Position numbers and translations under genes: made by a program. Below, one piece after another: positions 36,386 through 45,420 of a stretch of DNA of 64,000 nucleotides. The notes under the pieces were generated by a model. That model was given only the letters and a program-made list of their open reading frames with translations. It ran no database searches and had not been told where the DNA came from. How positions within the stretch are numbered: the first letter of the stretch is position 1; each line of letters starts with the position of its first letter. Source of the stretch: Cognatishimia sp. WU-CL00825 (GTDB taxonomy: Bacteria; Pseudomonadota; Alphaproteobacteria; Rhodobacterales; Rhodobacteraceae); assembly GCF_040364665.1 (NCBI RefSeq), contig NZ_BAABWX010000002.1, positions 124,001-188,000 on the forward strand, given 5' to 3'.

Positions 36386-36733
36386 ATGAATATGTCTTCA
36401 CCGACACCCTTTCCGTCTGGACCAATCCCCCCATCGCAGGTGGCTTTCCACCGCACAGAACTGAACGTGATCCTATCGCTTTATGGGCGCATGGTCGCCG
36501 CAGGTGAATGGCGTGACTACGGTATTTCCTGTTTGCGTGACGTGGCTGTGTTCTCGGTCTTCCGCCGCACAGCGGAAAACCCGCTCTATCGCATCGAAAA
36601 ACGCCCAAAGCTGCGCAATCGCCAAGGGCTTTATGCTGTGGTTGCGATGGACGGGCAGATCCTCAAGCGGGGCCACGACCTGCGTGCGGTACTGCGGGTG
36701 CTAGAGCGTAAATTGATCCGCCCGATCGACTAG
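36386..36733 (+). CDS. DUF2794 domain-containing protein
   Basis: Protein of 115 aa of the alphaproteobacterial DUF2794 family; function unknown. The core QVAFHRTELNVILSLYGRMVAAGEWRDYGI (landmark, residues about 19-47) and the VFRRTAENPLYRIEKRPKLR segment are typical. No signal peptide or membrane segment is present. ATG 36392 is an alternative start. It converges on the NlpC/P60 gene, overlapping the stops by 4 bases. Confidence 0.9.
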   Translation: MNMSSPTPFPSGPIPPSQVAFHRTELNVILSLYGRMVAAGEWRDYGISCLRDVAVFSVFRRTAENPLYRIEKRPKLRNRQGLYAVVAMDGQILKRGHDLRAVLRVLERKLIRPID

Positions 36734-37584
36734 ATCTGGTTGGTTTGCACTCTGGCCATCGGCACGCGTTTGCGACTGGTCACCAGCCCGTCGCCCTGCG
36801 CGGCAATCCGGGCAATAGCCGCATCGATATCCTCATAGACCACCGCCATGTGAAAAGCATTTGCGTGGATCAACCGGTTGTCGTCTGCCACCAAAGCCAC
36901 ATGGCCTTTCCAGAACAAAAGATCATTGCGCTGCAAAGTCTCTGTGTCGGCGATTTCATATCCCAGTTCAATTTCCTGCAAATCGCTGTCCCCAGGGCAG
37001 GGGATGCCGCAGGCCATAAAGGCCGATTGCACCAGCCCGGAACAATCAATGCCAAACCGGCTGTTGCCACCCCACAGATAGGGCGTGTCTAAAAACAGTT
37101 TTGCCTCTGTCACCGGATCTGGTTGCTGCATATCCGCCGCCACGCAATGCACCGCCGGAATAAAGCCCAGCGATGTTTTTAAAAACCCCTGTTCCTCGTC
37201 CAGAACATGGATCAGGCAGCCGTGGGTCAAGCGGATCAGATCGCGCGACTTGAAATTGGGCTGATCATAGACATGTGATGCTGCCGCCGAAATGCGGTGG
37301 GTGGGTGCGGGCACCTGCGCCAGACTGGATTGGGGTACATAGCCGACGTAGCCATCTTTGGCGGCTTGCACAAACGCCCAGCCTTCGTGCATCTCATAAA
37401 CGCCGACAGCCTCGCCAAACAACAATTGTCGATCCCTGTGCCCTTCAGGCGCATTCATCAAATCAACCATCGGCCATTGCACCGAATAGGGATCCGGATC
37501 AGCATAGCGCACACCGGGCCAACTGGCCTCTAGGCTGGGGTCGGCCACACGTTTGTTGGCAGGGGTCAGGCGCCGGTCCATCAT
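36730..37584 (-). CDS. NlpC/P60 family peptidase with SH3 domains
   Basis: Cell-wall-type cysteine peptidase of 284 aa. Residues 50-145 look like one or two bacterial SH3-like modules. The C-terminal NlpC/P60 domain has the catalytic C181 in FGIDCSGLVQ, H228 in KGHVALV and H240 in RLIHAN. No signal peptide is visible, so the site of action is uncertain; such proteins can act on muropeptides during recycling. It overlaps the upstream M17 aminopeptidase gene by 4 bases, giving a two-gene peptidase operon. Confidence 0.9.
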   Translation of the reverse strand: MMDRRLTPANKRVADPSLEASWPGVRYADPDPYSVQWPMVDLMNAPEGHRDRQLLFGEAVGVYEMHEGWAFVQAAKDGYVGYVPQSSLAQVPAPTHRISAAASHVYDQPNFKSRDLIRLTHGCLIHVLDEEQGFLKTSLGFIPAVHCVAADMQQPDPVTEAKLFLDTPYLWGGNSRFGIDCSGLVQSAFMACGIPCPGDSDLQEIELGYEIADTETLQRNDLLFWKGHVALVADDNRLIHANAFHMAVVYEDIDAAIARIAAQGDGLVTSRKRVPMARVQTNQI

Positions 37585-38963
37585 AAGTCTAAAATTTCCG
37601 GCAAGGCCGCCAATATCGCCCGAGCCCCCATGCCAACACCGCCTTTTGGACGGGCCGGCGCGGCGCTGGGGTTCCAGCCGTAGATGTCAAAATGGGTGTA
37701 CTGTGGGTTGTCCACAAAGCGTCGCAGGAACAAGGCTGCGGTGATAGACCCCGCAAAACCGCCGCTGGGCGCATTGTCTAGGTCAGCAATGCCCGGTTCG
37801 ATCATCTTTTCATAGGGGTCCCAAAACGGCATACGCCACACTGGGTCCGCCACCTGATCTGCGGCCGTGTTCAACGCGGCGGCAGTGGCGTCGTTCTGAG
37901 CGTAAAACGGGGCCAGATCTGGTCCGACCGCAACCCGCGCAGCCCCGGTCAAAGTGGCCATCGAGATAATTTGATCGGGGTTTTCTTCGCAGCCATAAGC
38001 CAAAGCGTCCGCCAACACCAAGCGCCCCTCGGCATCGGTGTTGTTGACCTCCACCGTCAGGCCCTTGCGCGATTGCAAAATATCGCCGGGACGAAACGCA
38101 TTGCTGCTGACGGCGTTTTCAACCGCCGGGATCAACACGCGCAATTGCAAGGGCAGTTTCAGCGCCATGATCATATGCGCCAGCCCCAAGACCGTTGCCG
38201 CGCCGCCCATATCCTTTTTCATCAAACCCATCGAGGCACCGGGTTTTAAATTCAGCCCACCAGTGTCAAAACACACGCCTTTGCCCACCAATGTCAGCTT
38301 TGGCCCATCCGTGCCCCAGCGCATATCCAACAGGCGCGGGGCCTGATCCGCGGCCCGCCCGACCGTGTGAATCATCGGGAAATTCTGCGCGAGCAGATCA
38401 TCGCCCAGGATGGTTTCAAACTGCGCCCCATGGGTTTTTGCCAGATCTTGCGCCGCGGCTTCCAGCGCCATAGGCCCCATGTCGCTAGCAGGCGTGTTGA
38501 TCAGGTCGCGAGTCAATGCCTCTCCCGCGGCAATCACCTCTAACCGCGCGCCGTCAATCCCGTCTGGGCACACCACGCGCGCGCCGCCCGAGGCTTGGTT
38601 TTTGTACCGGTCGAACCGATAGCCCGCCAACAGCCAGCCCAACAACTGAGTGTCCAAATCCGAAATATCAGCCGGATTGGCCAGCGTGTAATCGCCCGCC
38701 GGCAAGGCTGCGGCCACCGCCGCCAGACCAAACCGGCCCCGCGTTTTGGCCTTTGCGCCGCCCAGCCCGGCCACCGCAAACCGCACGCCGCCATTGGCGT
38801 CAGGCACCAGGGCTGTTGCACCAAGCTTGGCTGTGAACCCCAAAGCACCCAGCCAGCTTTGCACCTCGGGCGTTTGCGCGGCCAACCAGCCATCATAATC
38901 TGCGTCTGTTAACAACGTGAGAGGGGTGGCCGCTTGGGACTTTGGTGCGAATGTCAGGGTCAT
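37581..38963 (-). CDS. M17 leucyl aminopeptidase family protein
   Basis: Zinc-dependent cytosolic aminopeptidase of 460 aa. The family signature NTDAEGRLVLADAL is complete, and the metal/catalytic lysine block VGKGVCFDTGGLNLKP and the downstream MKKDMGGAA motif are present. The N-terminal regulatory domain is short, as in the proteobacterial YpdF/PepB-like members rather than full E. coli PepA. It is co-transcribed with the NlpC/P60 gene. Confidence 0.93.
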   Translation of the reverse strand: MTLTFAPKSQAATPLTLLTDADYDGWLAAQTPEVQSWLGALGFTAKLGATALVPDANGGVRFAVAGLGGAKAKTRGRFGLAAVAAALPAGDYTLANPADISDLDTQLLGWLLAGYRFDRYKNQASGGARVVCPDGIDGARLEVIAAGEALTRDLINTPASDMGPMALEAAAQDLAKTHGAQFETILGDDLLAQNFPMIHTVGRAADQAPRLLDMRWGTDGPKLTLVGKGVCFDTGGLNLKPGASMGLMKKDMGGAATVLGLAHMIMALKLPLQLRVLIPAVENAVSSNAFRPGDILQSRKGLTVEVNNTDAEGRLVLADALAYGCEENPDQIISMATLTGAARVAVGPDLAPFYAQNDATAAALNTAADQVADPVWRMPFWDPYEKMIEPGIADLDNAPSGGFAGSITAALFLRRFVDNPQYTHFDIYGWNPSAAPARPKGGVGMGARAILAALPEILDL

Positions 38964-39028
38964 ATGCTCGTCTTGTGGTTGCTGACTTTTCCTCAGCCTA
39001 ACCCTAAACGATTCCGGTGCAAATCACT

Positions 39029-39430
39029 TTATCCCGACCGGTTCTGTAATTCCCAATAGTCTGACAACGACCGGTCGCCAATCCGCAACAATCGAAAGAA
39101 AGTCGCCGCCGAACCGCTGTGATCGTCATTGTCCAGCGCGGTCACCACATGCTGGCTGACCTGGGCCAAACTGCGCATGCCAATTTGATCGCTGATGGCA
39201 ATCAGACTGCGCACGCATTTGCGCAGATCCGGCCATTTCCCCAGCAAAAACAGACTTTCCGCATGCGACAACCGCGCAGACAGCTCTTCCATCGCGCGCA
39301 TCGTGACTTCTTCGGCCTCATGAGGACCCAGCAAGATCTGCAACTGACGGATTTGCGAGTGATCAAGACTCACCGCCTCCTCGACAAAAAGGACATTCAC
39401 CTGTTCCAAAACATTCCCCAAACTCTGCAT
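39029..39430 (-). CDS. Conserved hypothetical protein
   Basis: Protein of 133 aa, all-helical in appearance (LDHSQIRQLQILLGPHEAEEV, then LSARLSHAESLFLLGKWPDLRKCVRSLIAI), reminiscent of an Hpt-like helical bundle, but I do not see a clear Hpt phospho-histidine motif. An ATG at 39514 is in frame; 39430 is preferred for the more regular N-terminus, with moderate confidence. It is divergent from the carbonic anhydrase, and it follows the aminopeptidase gene region only by position, on the same strand but upstream of it. Confidence 0.55.
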   Translation of the reverse strand: MQSLGNVLEQVNVLFVEEAVSLDHSQIRQLQILLGPHEAEEVTMRAMEELSARLSHAESLFLLGKWPDLRKCVRSLIAISDQIGMRSLAQVSQHVVTALDNDDHSGSAATFFRLLRIGDRSLSDYWELQNRSG

Positions 39431-39551
39431 TGCCCCCACGGCAAATCCAACCTGAGGCAAAAGACTTGTGAAAACGTTAGGTACAAAGATGATTTTCTCT
39501 CGAAATATATGCAAAATGTGACTATCTATCCCAGAACTTGGATCAGGAGCT

Positions 39552-40205
39552 GTGATGAAATACGCGAAACCACTGCCGTCTTACCTTGTGCAACGTTTTC
39601 ATGGGTGGAAAGCCACCGCCTATGAAACCAACAAGGCCTGGTATCGACATCTGGGCGAAGAGGGCCAACACCCCCGCGCCATGGTGATTTCTTGCTGCGA
39701 CAGCCGGGTGCATGTGACCTCGATCTTTGGCGCAGACCAAGGCGAATTCTTTATCCACCGCAACATTGCCAACCTGGTGCCGCCCTATGCGCCCGATGGC
39801 GATCATCACGGCACCTCTGCGGCCATCGAATATGCGGTGACCGCGCTCAAAGTCGCACATGTGATTGTGCTGGGGCATTCCTCTTGTGGCGGCGTGCAGG
39901 GCTGTATCGATATGTGCAAAGGCAATGCCCCGCATCTTGAGAAAAAAGAGAGCTTTGTCGGCCGTTGGATGGACATCCTGAAGCCGCGCTACGAAAAAGT
40001 TGCGGATATCGAAGACGAAGCCGACCAGGCGCGCCAGTTTGAAAAACACGCGGTTCTGGCCAGCTTGGAAAATCTGCTGACGTTCCCTTTTGTGAAAAAA
40101 TGCGTCAACGACGGCAATCTGACCATTCACGGCGCTTGGCATGACATCGCCGCTGGCGGCGTCGAGGTCTATGACTGCGACCAAAAGAAATTTGTCGCGC
40201 TTTAA
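39552..40205 (+). CDS. Beta-class carbonic anhydrase
   Basis: Zinc enzyme of 217 aa converting CO2 and bicarbonate in the cytoplasm. The zinc ligands are seen as C47, D49 and R51 (SCCDSR) and H108 with C111 (GHSSCGGVQG). Length is normal. The start has AGGAG at good spacing. It is monocistronic and is the last core gene before the AT-rich ATPase insertion. Confidence 0.95.
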   Translation: MMKYAKPLPSYLVQRFHGWKATAYETNKAWYRHLGEEGQHPRAMVISCCDSRVHVTSIFGADQGEFFIHRNIANLVPPYAPDGDHHGTSAAIEYAVTALKVAHVIVLGHSSCGGVQGCIDMCKGNAPHLEKKESFVGRWMDILKPRYEKVADIEDEADQARQFEKHAVLASLENLLTFPFVKKCVNDGNLTIHGAWHDIAAGGVEVYDCDQKKFVAL

Positions 40206-40326
40206 GGCGACAGAAATCCAAGGGCCCTTTTTATGCGCTGCCGTCAGGTGCTGACTCCCTATCTTTGACAGGAACGCCAGAGAGCAGTTAGCGTAAAGAT
40301 ATTGCTTTGATTTGAGTGATTTTACG

Positions 40327-41943
40327 TTAATTGATGATTCCTAAGGCAGAGTGGATCATCGGGTGGATTCGAATTTTCGTGTTTGGCTCAAGATGGTTAT
40401 TTGGGAGGGGTTTTTGCGTCTGAAAGAAATATTGATATGGGGTGTTCGGGCTGATTTTCACACCGATAGCTCCCATTAGATGTAACTTTTCGACTAGAAC
40501 GCCAGCAAGAGTAAATGGCTCTACCGTTTTTGTGGTAGCTTCTTCTACTAGTTGCCAAAGAGTATCTTTTGAACGGTTATTGGAATCTGGAAAGTTTTGA
40601 ACAAGATCGTCAAGCAATTTGGTGGTGCAAAAATCTGATAAAGTGAAAGTTGCGCGCTTTCCTTTAAGTAGCTCTACCAGAGATGCAGAGCCGACAATCA
40701 CGTTTTGCCACTCTTCTACCATCGCGGTGAGCCGATTTGCCGAATAGGATATTTCCGCTTGATTAAATGTCTTACGAGTAACAGTTGTTGATCCTTCCGC
40801 GGCCTCGAGGCACATGTTCACAAAGTTAATAATATCCCTTGGGCGATAGAGACTTTTATCTAATAGCGCATTGAATGGGCTTCCAGAATTGGTCACTTTT
40901 TCAGTGAAAATGTCTTCAAAAGTAATGTTTTGGGTATTGTACTTTCGCCTAAAAAGAAAGTTTACGCGCTTGTTTACCAGCTGTTTCAATTGGTTTGAAT
41001 CCCATTTCAACCTGACAATATAATCCTCATATTTTTCGCTTTGAAAACCGGCGTCCTTGGTCTCCAAAATAACTTTTTCCAAAAGGTCCGATCGTAGTGC
41101 CACGACTGTTTTCAGGTCATGAATTCTGCGCAAGCTTTTCAGGCTTTCAATTAAAGCTCTGATCAAGGGGTATTTAATTGACGGATCGATCCAATTTTCA
41201 TCAAGGCTATCTATCAATATGAAGCTAGGTTCAACTCGTGTACCGTGCTCAGCTAGGGTGTCGACAACTTTTGCTAAATCTGTCAACAACTCAGGCGCGA
41301 CAAACTTTCTTGCTACCCGCTGAAGTTGGCTTTTCTTTTCAGCACTTAGTGTCCTAGCGTAGCCAGCTCTTGCACTGAAGCGTTCAATCTCAGAACCAAG
41401 TTCAGCACTTACGCTGGTCTCAAGGTTTTCGGTGATTTCTCTGATGTTTTCGTCCATGGAAATCCAGAATTTGCTCTCCCATTTCCGCAGGTATTCCAAG
41501 CCTCGTTGTTTTCTTTGGTCTGTTTTAAAAGCGTCAAAGATCTGGCTGAAAATGAATTTGGACTTTTGTTCGTCACAAACATTGAATTTTAGACGAATAA
41601 ACTCAATTAAAACTACGTGTTTCCACAACGCCTGAAAAAATAGGTCTAAGTTAACGTCAATTTCAACTAAAAACTGAATTACATCGCTGTTAGCCAAATA
41701 ATCTAGTGCCATTTCGTCAAGTTGAATTGAGTTTGATCGAGCAAATTCTTTTTCGATTTTTCGGATTATTGCAGTTTTTCCAGCGCCGGTACTTCCTAAC
41801 AACAACATTTTTGGTGAGCCGATTTCCTTAAGTTCAGCGAGAGCTGAAACATCGACAAAACACTCAAATAAAAACTCTTCATCGGCTTCCGCAGAAATTC
41901 TTCCAATTCTAGAACTCGCATTAAAGACTATTGGGTTTTGCAA
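40327..41943 (-). CDS. Orphan P-loop ATPase, Sll1717-like
   Basis: Predicted NTPase of 538 aa. Walker A GSTGAGKT (about residues 50-57), a Walker B-like strand FILIDSLDEN (about 241-250), a VVALRSDLL sensor-like strand and a RPRDIINFVN motif that resembles sensor 2 are visible. I recognise it as close to the Sll1717-type group, with AAA/STAND-like features; its biological role is unknown. No ATG exists upstream of Walker A. TTG at 41943 has GGAG 6 bases upstream; TTG at 41955 has none. The gene is visibly AT-richer than its neighbours (18 of 60 bases are G or C at 41581-41640), a sign of recent transfer. No partner gene is beside it. Confidence 0.75.
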   Translation of the reverse strand: MQNPIVFNASSRIGRISAEADEEFLFECFVDVSALAELKEIGSPKMLLLGSTGAGKTAIIRKIEKEFARSNSIQLDEMALDYLANSDVIQFLVEIDVNLDLFFQALWKHVVLIEFIRLKFNVCDEQKSKFIFSQIFDAFKTDQRKQRGLEYLRKWESKFWISMDENIREITENLETSVSAELGSEIERFSARAGYARTLSAEKKSQLQRVARKFVAPELLTDLAKVVDTLAEHGTRVEPSFILIDSLDENWIDPSIKYPLIRALIESLKSLRRIHDLKTVVALRSDLLEKVILETKDAGFQSEKYEDYIVRLKWDSNQLKQLVNKRVNFLFRRKYNTQNITFEDIFTEKVTNSGSPFNALLDKSLYRPRDIINFVNMCLEAAEGSTTVTRKTFNQAEISYSANRLTAMVEEWQNVIVGSASLVELLKGKRATFTLSDFCTTKLLDDLVQNFPDSNNRSKDTLWQLVEEATTKTVEPFTLAGVLVEKLHLMGAIGVKISPNTPYQYFFQTQKPLPNNHLEPNTKIRIHPMIHSALGIIN

Positions 41944-42084
41944 AATGCGCTCCAAAAATATTCGAGTTAATACGTTCGATATAAGATTAGTCTAACATCA
42001 ATCACAAGTTGAAAAATTTCTTATTCGACGTCATCCCTTAGATTGAATGGCCGGAGAATTTTGCGCGGCACCTAGCATCAGCAA

Positions 42085-42126
42085 CGAATCGTACGTTTCA
42101 GGCCTTGAAACGTACAAATTGTACAA
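42085..42126 (+). repeat. 42-bp palindromic repeat, copy 1
   Basis: Perfect 10-bp inverted repeat GTACGTTTCA/TGAAACGTAC with a GGCCT loop, overlapping a second palindrome GTACAA-A-TTGTAC. The whole 42 bases recur in the opposite orientation at 51321-51362 with 40 identities; both differences are in the loop. Confidence 0.85.
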
Positions 42127-42187
42127 TGAAGCCAAAATTCCGGCAGCGTTCGCAGCAAAAGCAACTGTTGCGCGGCGAAACCGCATG

Positions 42188-42214
42188 AAAAAACCCCGCC
42201 AAAGCTAGCAGGGC
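42188..42214 (-). terminator. Rho-independent terminator of asd
   Basis: On the minus strand GCCCTGC pairs with GCGGGG (one G-U pair) and is followed by TTTTTT, about 30 bases after the asd stop. Confidence 0.75.
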
Positions 42215-42245
42215 TTTCAAAATCTCTCAGCAAAAAGCGCCTTAG

Positions 42246-43268
42246 TTAGCCCTTTTTTAGAACCTCACGGCCCAGAGTTTCGGCGATTTGAACCGCGTTC
42301 AGCGCCGCGCCTTTGCGCAAATTATCGCTGACACACCAAAGGTTTATGCCATTATCAATGGTGCTATCTTGGCGGATGCGGCTGATGAAAGTCGCGTAAT
42401 CTCCAACGCATTCTTTCGGGGTCACATAGCCACCGTCTTCGCGTTTATCGATCACCATGATGCCGGGCGACTCGCGCAGGATGTCACGCGCCTCATCTTC
42501 GTCCAAAAACTCTTCGAACTCGATGTTGATGGACTCAGAATGTCCAACAAAAACAGGCACTCGCACGCAAGTCGCGGTGACTTTGATCGATTTGTCGATA
42601 ATTTTTTTGGTCTCAGCAACCATCTTCCACTCTTCTTTGGTGGACCCATCATCCAAAAACACATCAATATGTGGAATGACGTTAAACGCGATTTCCTTAG
42701 GGTAGACCTTTGCAGGCACATCCTTTGTCGGGTTGTAAACCGCCTTGGTTTGTTCCCACAGCTCTTCCATAGCCTCTTTGCCAGAGCCAGAAACAGACTG
42801 GTAAGTGCTTACAATCACACGTTTAATTTTGGCGCGATCATGCAATGGTTTCAAAGCCACAACCATCTGCGCAGTCGAGCAATTCGGGTTGGCGATGATG
42901 TTTTTCTTGGCATACCCGTGGATATCCTGCGGGTTACATTCCGGCACGATCAGCGGCACGTCGGGGTCATAGCGATACAGCGAACTGTTATCGATCACCA
43001 CGCAATTGGCCGCCGCCGCGATCGGCGCATATTTCTTTGTCGCGTCAGAGCCAACCGCAAACAATGCCATGTCCCAACCTGCAAAGTCGAACGTGTCAAG
43101 GTCTTGGGTTTTAAGGGTTTTTTCGCCAAAGCTGACTTCCGTGCCCAGCGAACGACGGCTCGCTAGAACAGCAATTTCATCCACAGGGAACTGGCGTTCC
43201 TCCAGGATATTCAGCATTTCGCGGCCCACGTTGCCAGTGGCGCCTACGACGACGATGCGATAACCCAT
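42246..43268 (-). CDS. asd: Aspartate-semialdehyde dehydrogenase
   Basis: NADPH-dependent enzyme of 340 aa making aspartate semialdehyde for lysine, threonine, methionine and cell-wall diaminopimelate. It has the N-terminal VVGATGNVGREML nucleotide site, the catalytic cysteine in NPNCSTAQM (about residue 130) and the later histidine in RVPVFVGHSESI. A TTG at 43280 is in frame; ATG 43268 with GGAGAGA upstream is the real start. It is a single-gene unit with its own terminator. Confidence 0.96.
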   Translation of the reverse strand: MGYRIVVVGATGNVGREMLNILEERQFPVDEIAVLASRRSLGTEVSFGEKTLKTQDLDTFDFAGWDMALFAVGSDATKKYAPIAAAANCVVIDNSSLYRYDPDVPLIVPECNPQDIHGYAKKNIIANPNCSTAQMVVALKPLHDRAKIKRVIVSTYQSVSGSGKEAMEELWEQTKAVYNPTKDVPAKVYPKEIAFNVIPHIDVFLDDGSTKEEWKMVAETKKIIDKSIKVTATCVRVPVFVGHSESINIEFEEFLDEDEARDILRESPGIMVIDKREDGGYVTPKECVGDYATFISRIRQDSTIDNGINLWCVSDNLRKGAALNAVQIAETLGREVLKKG

Positions 43269-43312
43269 GTCTCTCTCCAATGTTTCGGACGCGCCCTAGT
43301 AGCCTTAAATTC

Positions 43313-43340
43313 CTAAAGAAAAAAGGGCTTTACCAAAGCA
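43313..43340 (-). terminator. Probable terminator of the mipZ-glycosyltransferase operon
   Basis: On the minus strand, GCTTT-GGT-AAAGC is followed by CCTTTTTTC, 50 bases after the glycosyltransferase stop. The stem is short, but the T-run is strong. Confidence 0.5.
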
Positions 43341-43389
43341 TTCCTGTGAACGGGGCCATTTCAGAACACGATCAAAGCGAATAATTACG

Positions 43390-44424
43390 CTAAGTGTTTG
43401 AAAGAAGACGATTATAGACGTCAATCAAAGCCTGAGCTTCGCGTTCAATGCGGAAATGTTTTTCGACATGTTGGCGTGCAGCCACACCTGCATCCGCTAG
43501 GCTGCTCCGATTCTCCAACATATTGGCCGCAGCGCGCGCCAGAGACCGAGGCTCTCCGGGAGGGACCAATCGGCCAACAGCATCATGGGCGACAATCTCT
43601 GAAAAAGCCCCAACATCAGTCGCCACAACAGGCACCGCACAGGCCATGGCTTCGATTGGCGTTAACCCAAACCCTTCCCAGCGTTGAGGAGCGACAAACA
43701 AGTCAAGAACCTGATACCATTCAGGGATTTGGTCTACGGTGACCTCTGACATGAACAGAATACGGCCTTGCAAGCCGTGGTCTGCCACCTTTTTTTGCAA
43801 GCCACTCAGAAAACCCTGATGTTTTTCCGTAGCGCGCCCCATGACAATGCCATGCACGTCATCCCGCTGGCCGCATAATTCGATCATCGCGTCAACAAAG
43901 GCATCGGTGCCTTTCTGATGCCGAATACGGCCATAGCAGCCTAGTAATACCCCGTCGGGCAATGACAATTTCTTGCGCAGGGCAGATTTGTCATCAGTTT
44001 GGGAAAATCCATCTAGATCAATACCATGCAAGATAACGTCTGCGTCGCGATCTAGATAGCTTGCTGTCTTTTGTGAGGTGGCGACCACGGCATCCATTTT
44101 CGAGATCAACCATTTGGTATATCCAGAATGCGCCCGTTGCGAAGCACTTGTGAACAGCAGTTTAAGGTTTTTGCGCAGCACTGTTCTGAGAAATAGCCCT
44201 AGCAACATTTCGGTGTTGCGTCGCGCGTGCCAGACCCGCAGGGTTTGCCGTTTCAAACCCATAACCTGAAGAATTGAGAGGTGCGGCGTTTCCGCTGGCA
44301 GTCCCGGGCCCGTCGCCACGATAGCGATGCTCTTGGCTTGCAACGGAACCAAACGTGCGATTGTCGCGGTTACGCCGGAAAGGCGACGTTTCAGATTTGG
44401 CGCAATCACACGTGGGTCTGACAA
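43390..44424 (-). CDS. Glycosyltransferase family 4
   Basis: GT-B fold glycosyltransferase of 344 aa. The donor-sugar site EGFGLTPIEAMACAVPVVATDVGAFSEIV has the E-x7-E motif (near residue 255), and GRIRHQKG and FVAPQRWEGF precede it. It probably adds a sugar during envelope polysaccharide or lipopolysaccharide core synthesis, since no signal peptide or membrane segment is present. It follows mipZ by 21 bases on the same strand and is likely co-transcribed. Donor and acceptor are unknown. Confidence 0.88.
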   Translation of the reverse strand: MSDPRVIAPNLKRRLSGVTATIARLVPLQAKSIAIVATGPGLPAETPHLSILQVMGLKRQTLRVWHARRNTEMLLGLFLRTVLRKNLKLLFTSASQRAHSGYTKWLISKMDAVVATSQKTASYLDRDADVILHGIDLDGFSQTDDKSALRKKLSLPDGVLLGCYGRIRHQKGTDAFVDAMIELCGQRDDVHGIVMGRATEKHQGFLSGLQKKVADHGLQGRILFMSEVTVDQIPEWYQVLDLFVAPQRWEGFGLTPIEAMACAVPVVATDVGAFSEIVAHDAVGRLVPPGEPRSLARAAANMLENRSSLADAGVAARQHVEKHFRIEREAQALIDVYNRLLSNT

Positions 44425-44445
44425 AGTGCGTTCCTAAAAATGGGG

Positions 44446-45255
44446 TTAGAAATCTACCGTGACACCCGGCAGATCGAGGGTTTTAATCAATTCGCGCAGT
44501 TCTTGGCGAGCGGCAACGTTGGAAATATTGAGCTGTTTGACGCCAATGTCACGCAGATCAAGCAGGGTTAGGCCACGAGGGAACAGTTCGCGAAAAATGA
44601 CGCGCTCGTTAAATCCAGGACCGGTGCGAAACCCGATGCGCTTGGCAAGTCGTGCCAGAGCGTTGCCCATTTTTTCTTTGTTCACCATGTTTTGCGCACC
44701 CAGACGATTGCGCAAAACAATCCAATCAATTGGCTTCAATCCTGCCTGTGCCCGCAGCTGCCGGGCGTTCCAGACCATTTCCGAATAGACCGAAGGGCCC
44801 AGAATTTTCTCGGCGTCGCCATCAATATGGGCCAAGAGGTCAAAGTCGATGAAACTGTCGTTCAAGGGGGTGACCAGCGTGTCTGCCAACGAATGCGCAA
44901 CCTGGCTAAGGCGGGTGTGCGATCCGGGGCAATCAATCAGGATAAAATCATTGTTTGGCTCCAGCGCAGCCACTGCTGCTGATAGGCGCAAATCATAGAT
45001 ATTTTCACCTTCGCCAACAGTTGCAGGATCGATTTCCGGCAACTCGTGATAGGTGGGGCTAGGCAGCTCAAGATCAGACTTTTCGCAGAATTTTTGGCGG
45101 TTTTCGACGTAGCGGCCAAAGGTCTGTTGGCGCAGGTCCAAATCCAATCCACCAACCTTAAAGCCCATACGGGCAAGGGCCGTCGCGACATGCATGGATA
45201 CGGTCGATTTGCCCGCACCACCTTTTTCATTGCCCACAACAATAATATGCGCCAT
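44446..45255 (-). CDS. mipZ: Division plane positioning ATPase MipZ
   Basis: ParA-superfamily ATPase of 269 aa that binds ParB-origin complexes at the poles and blocks FtsZ assembly, placing the division plane at midcell in alphaproteobacteria. The deviant Walker A GNEKGGAGKST (residues 8-18), GLDLDLRQ and the LIDCPGSHTRLS block are characteristic, and the RYVENRQ and RIGFRTGPGFNERVIFRELFPRGLTLLDL segments are MipZ-specific. It starts about 166 bases from rluE and leads the glycosyltransferase gene. Confidence 0.95.
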   Translation of the reverse strand: MAHIIVVGNEKGGAGKSTVSMHVATALARMGFKVGGLDLDLRQQTFGRYVENRQKFCEKSDLELPSPTYHELPEIDPATVGEGENIYDLRLSAAVAALEPNNDFILIDCPGSHTRLSQVAHSLADTLVTPLNDSFIDFDLLAHIDGDAEKILGPSVYSEMVWNARQLRAQAGLKPIDWIVLRNRLGAQNMVNKEKMGNALARLAKRIGFRTGPGFNERVIFRELFPRGLTLLDLRDIGVKQLNISNVAARQELRELIKTLDLPGVTVDF

Positions 45256-45420
45256 CGCGTGTGTCCCCGCTTGCCATTGTTTGTCTTGTAAATCGAGCTG
45301 CTCGGCCCGTGAACGCTTAAATCACACTATATGTTGAGGGGTGCAAGAGGGGAAGCGCCACGAAAGCATTGGTTCAATTCTTTTCAGGATGTGGTTTATG
45401 ACCCGTGCGAAACGCAATGC

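Larger units (their letters stand above)
41944..42245. other. Gap between the ATPase and asd
   Basis: No gene is seen. It holds one copy of the 42-bp palindromic repeat (42085-42126) and the asd terminator (42188-42214). The promoter of the ATPase should lie near 41960-42080; no clear -35/-10 pair was found. Confidence 0.6.

Noticed and set aside
40288..40330. Terminal inverted repeats bounding the ATPase island
   Set aside because: TTAGCGTAAA and TTTACGTTAA form an imperfect repeat at the 3' end of the gene, but no matching copy was found at the other edge near 42000.
42085..42126. ParB parS site in the 42-bp repeat
   Set aside because: GTTTCA and TGAAAC arms recall parS (TGTTTCACGTGAAACA), but the five-base loop changes the spacing, and copies lie near unrelated genes rather than in an origin cluster.
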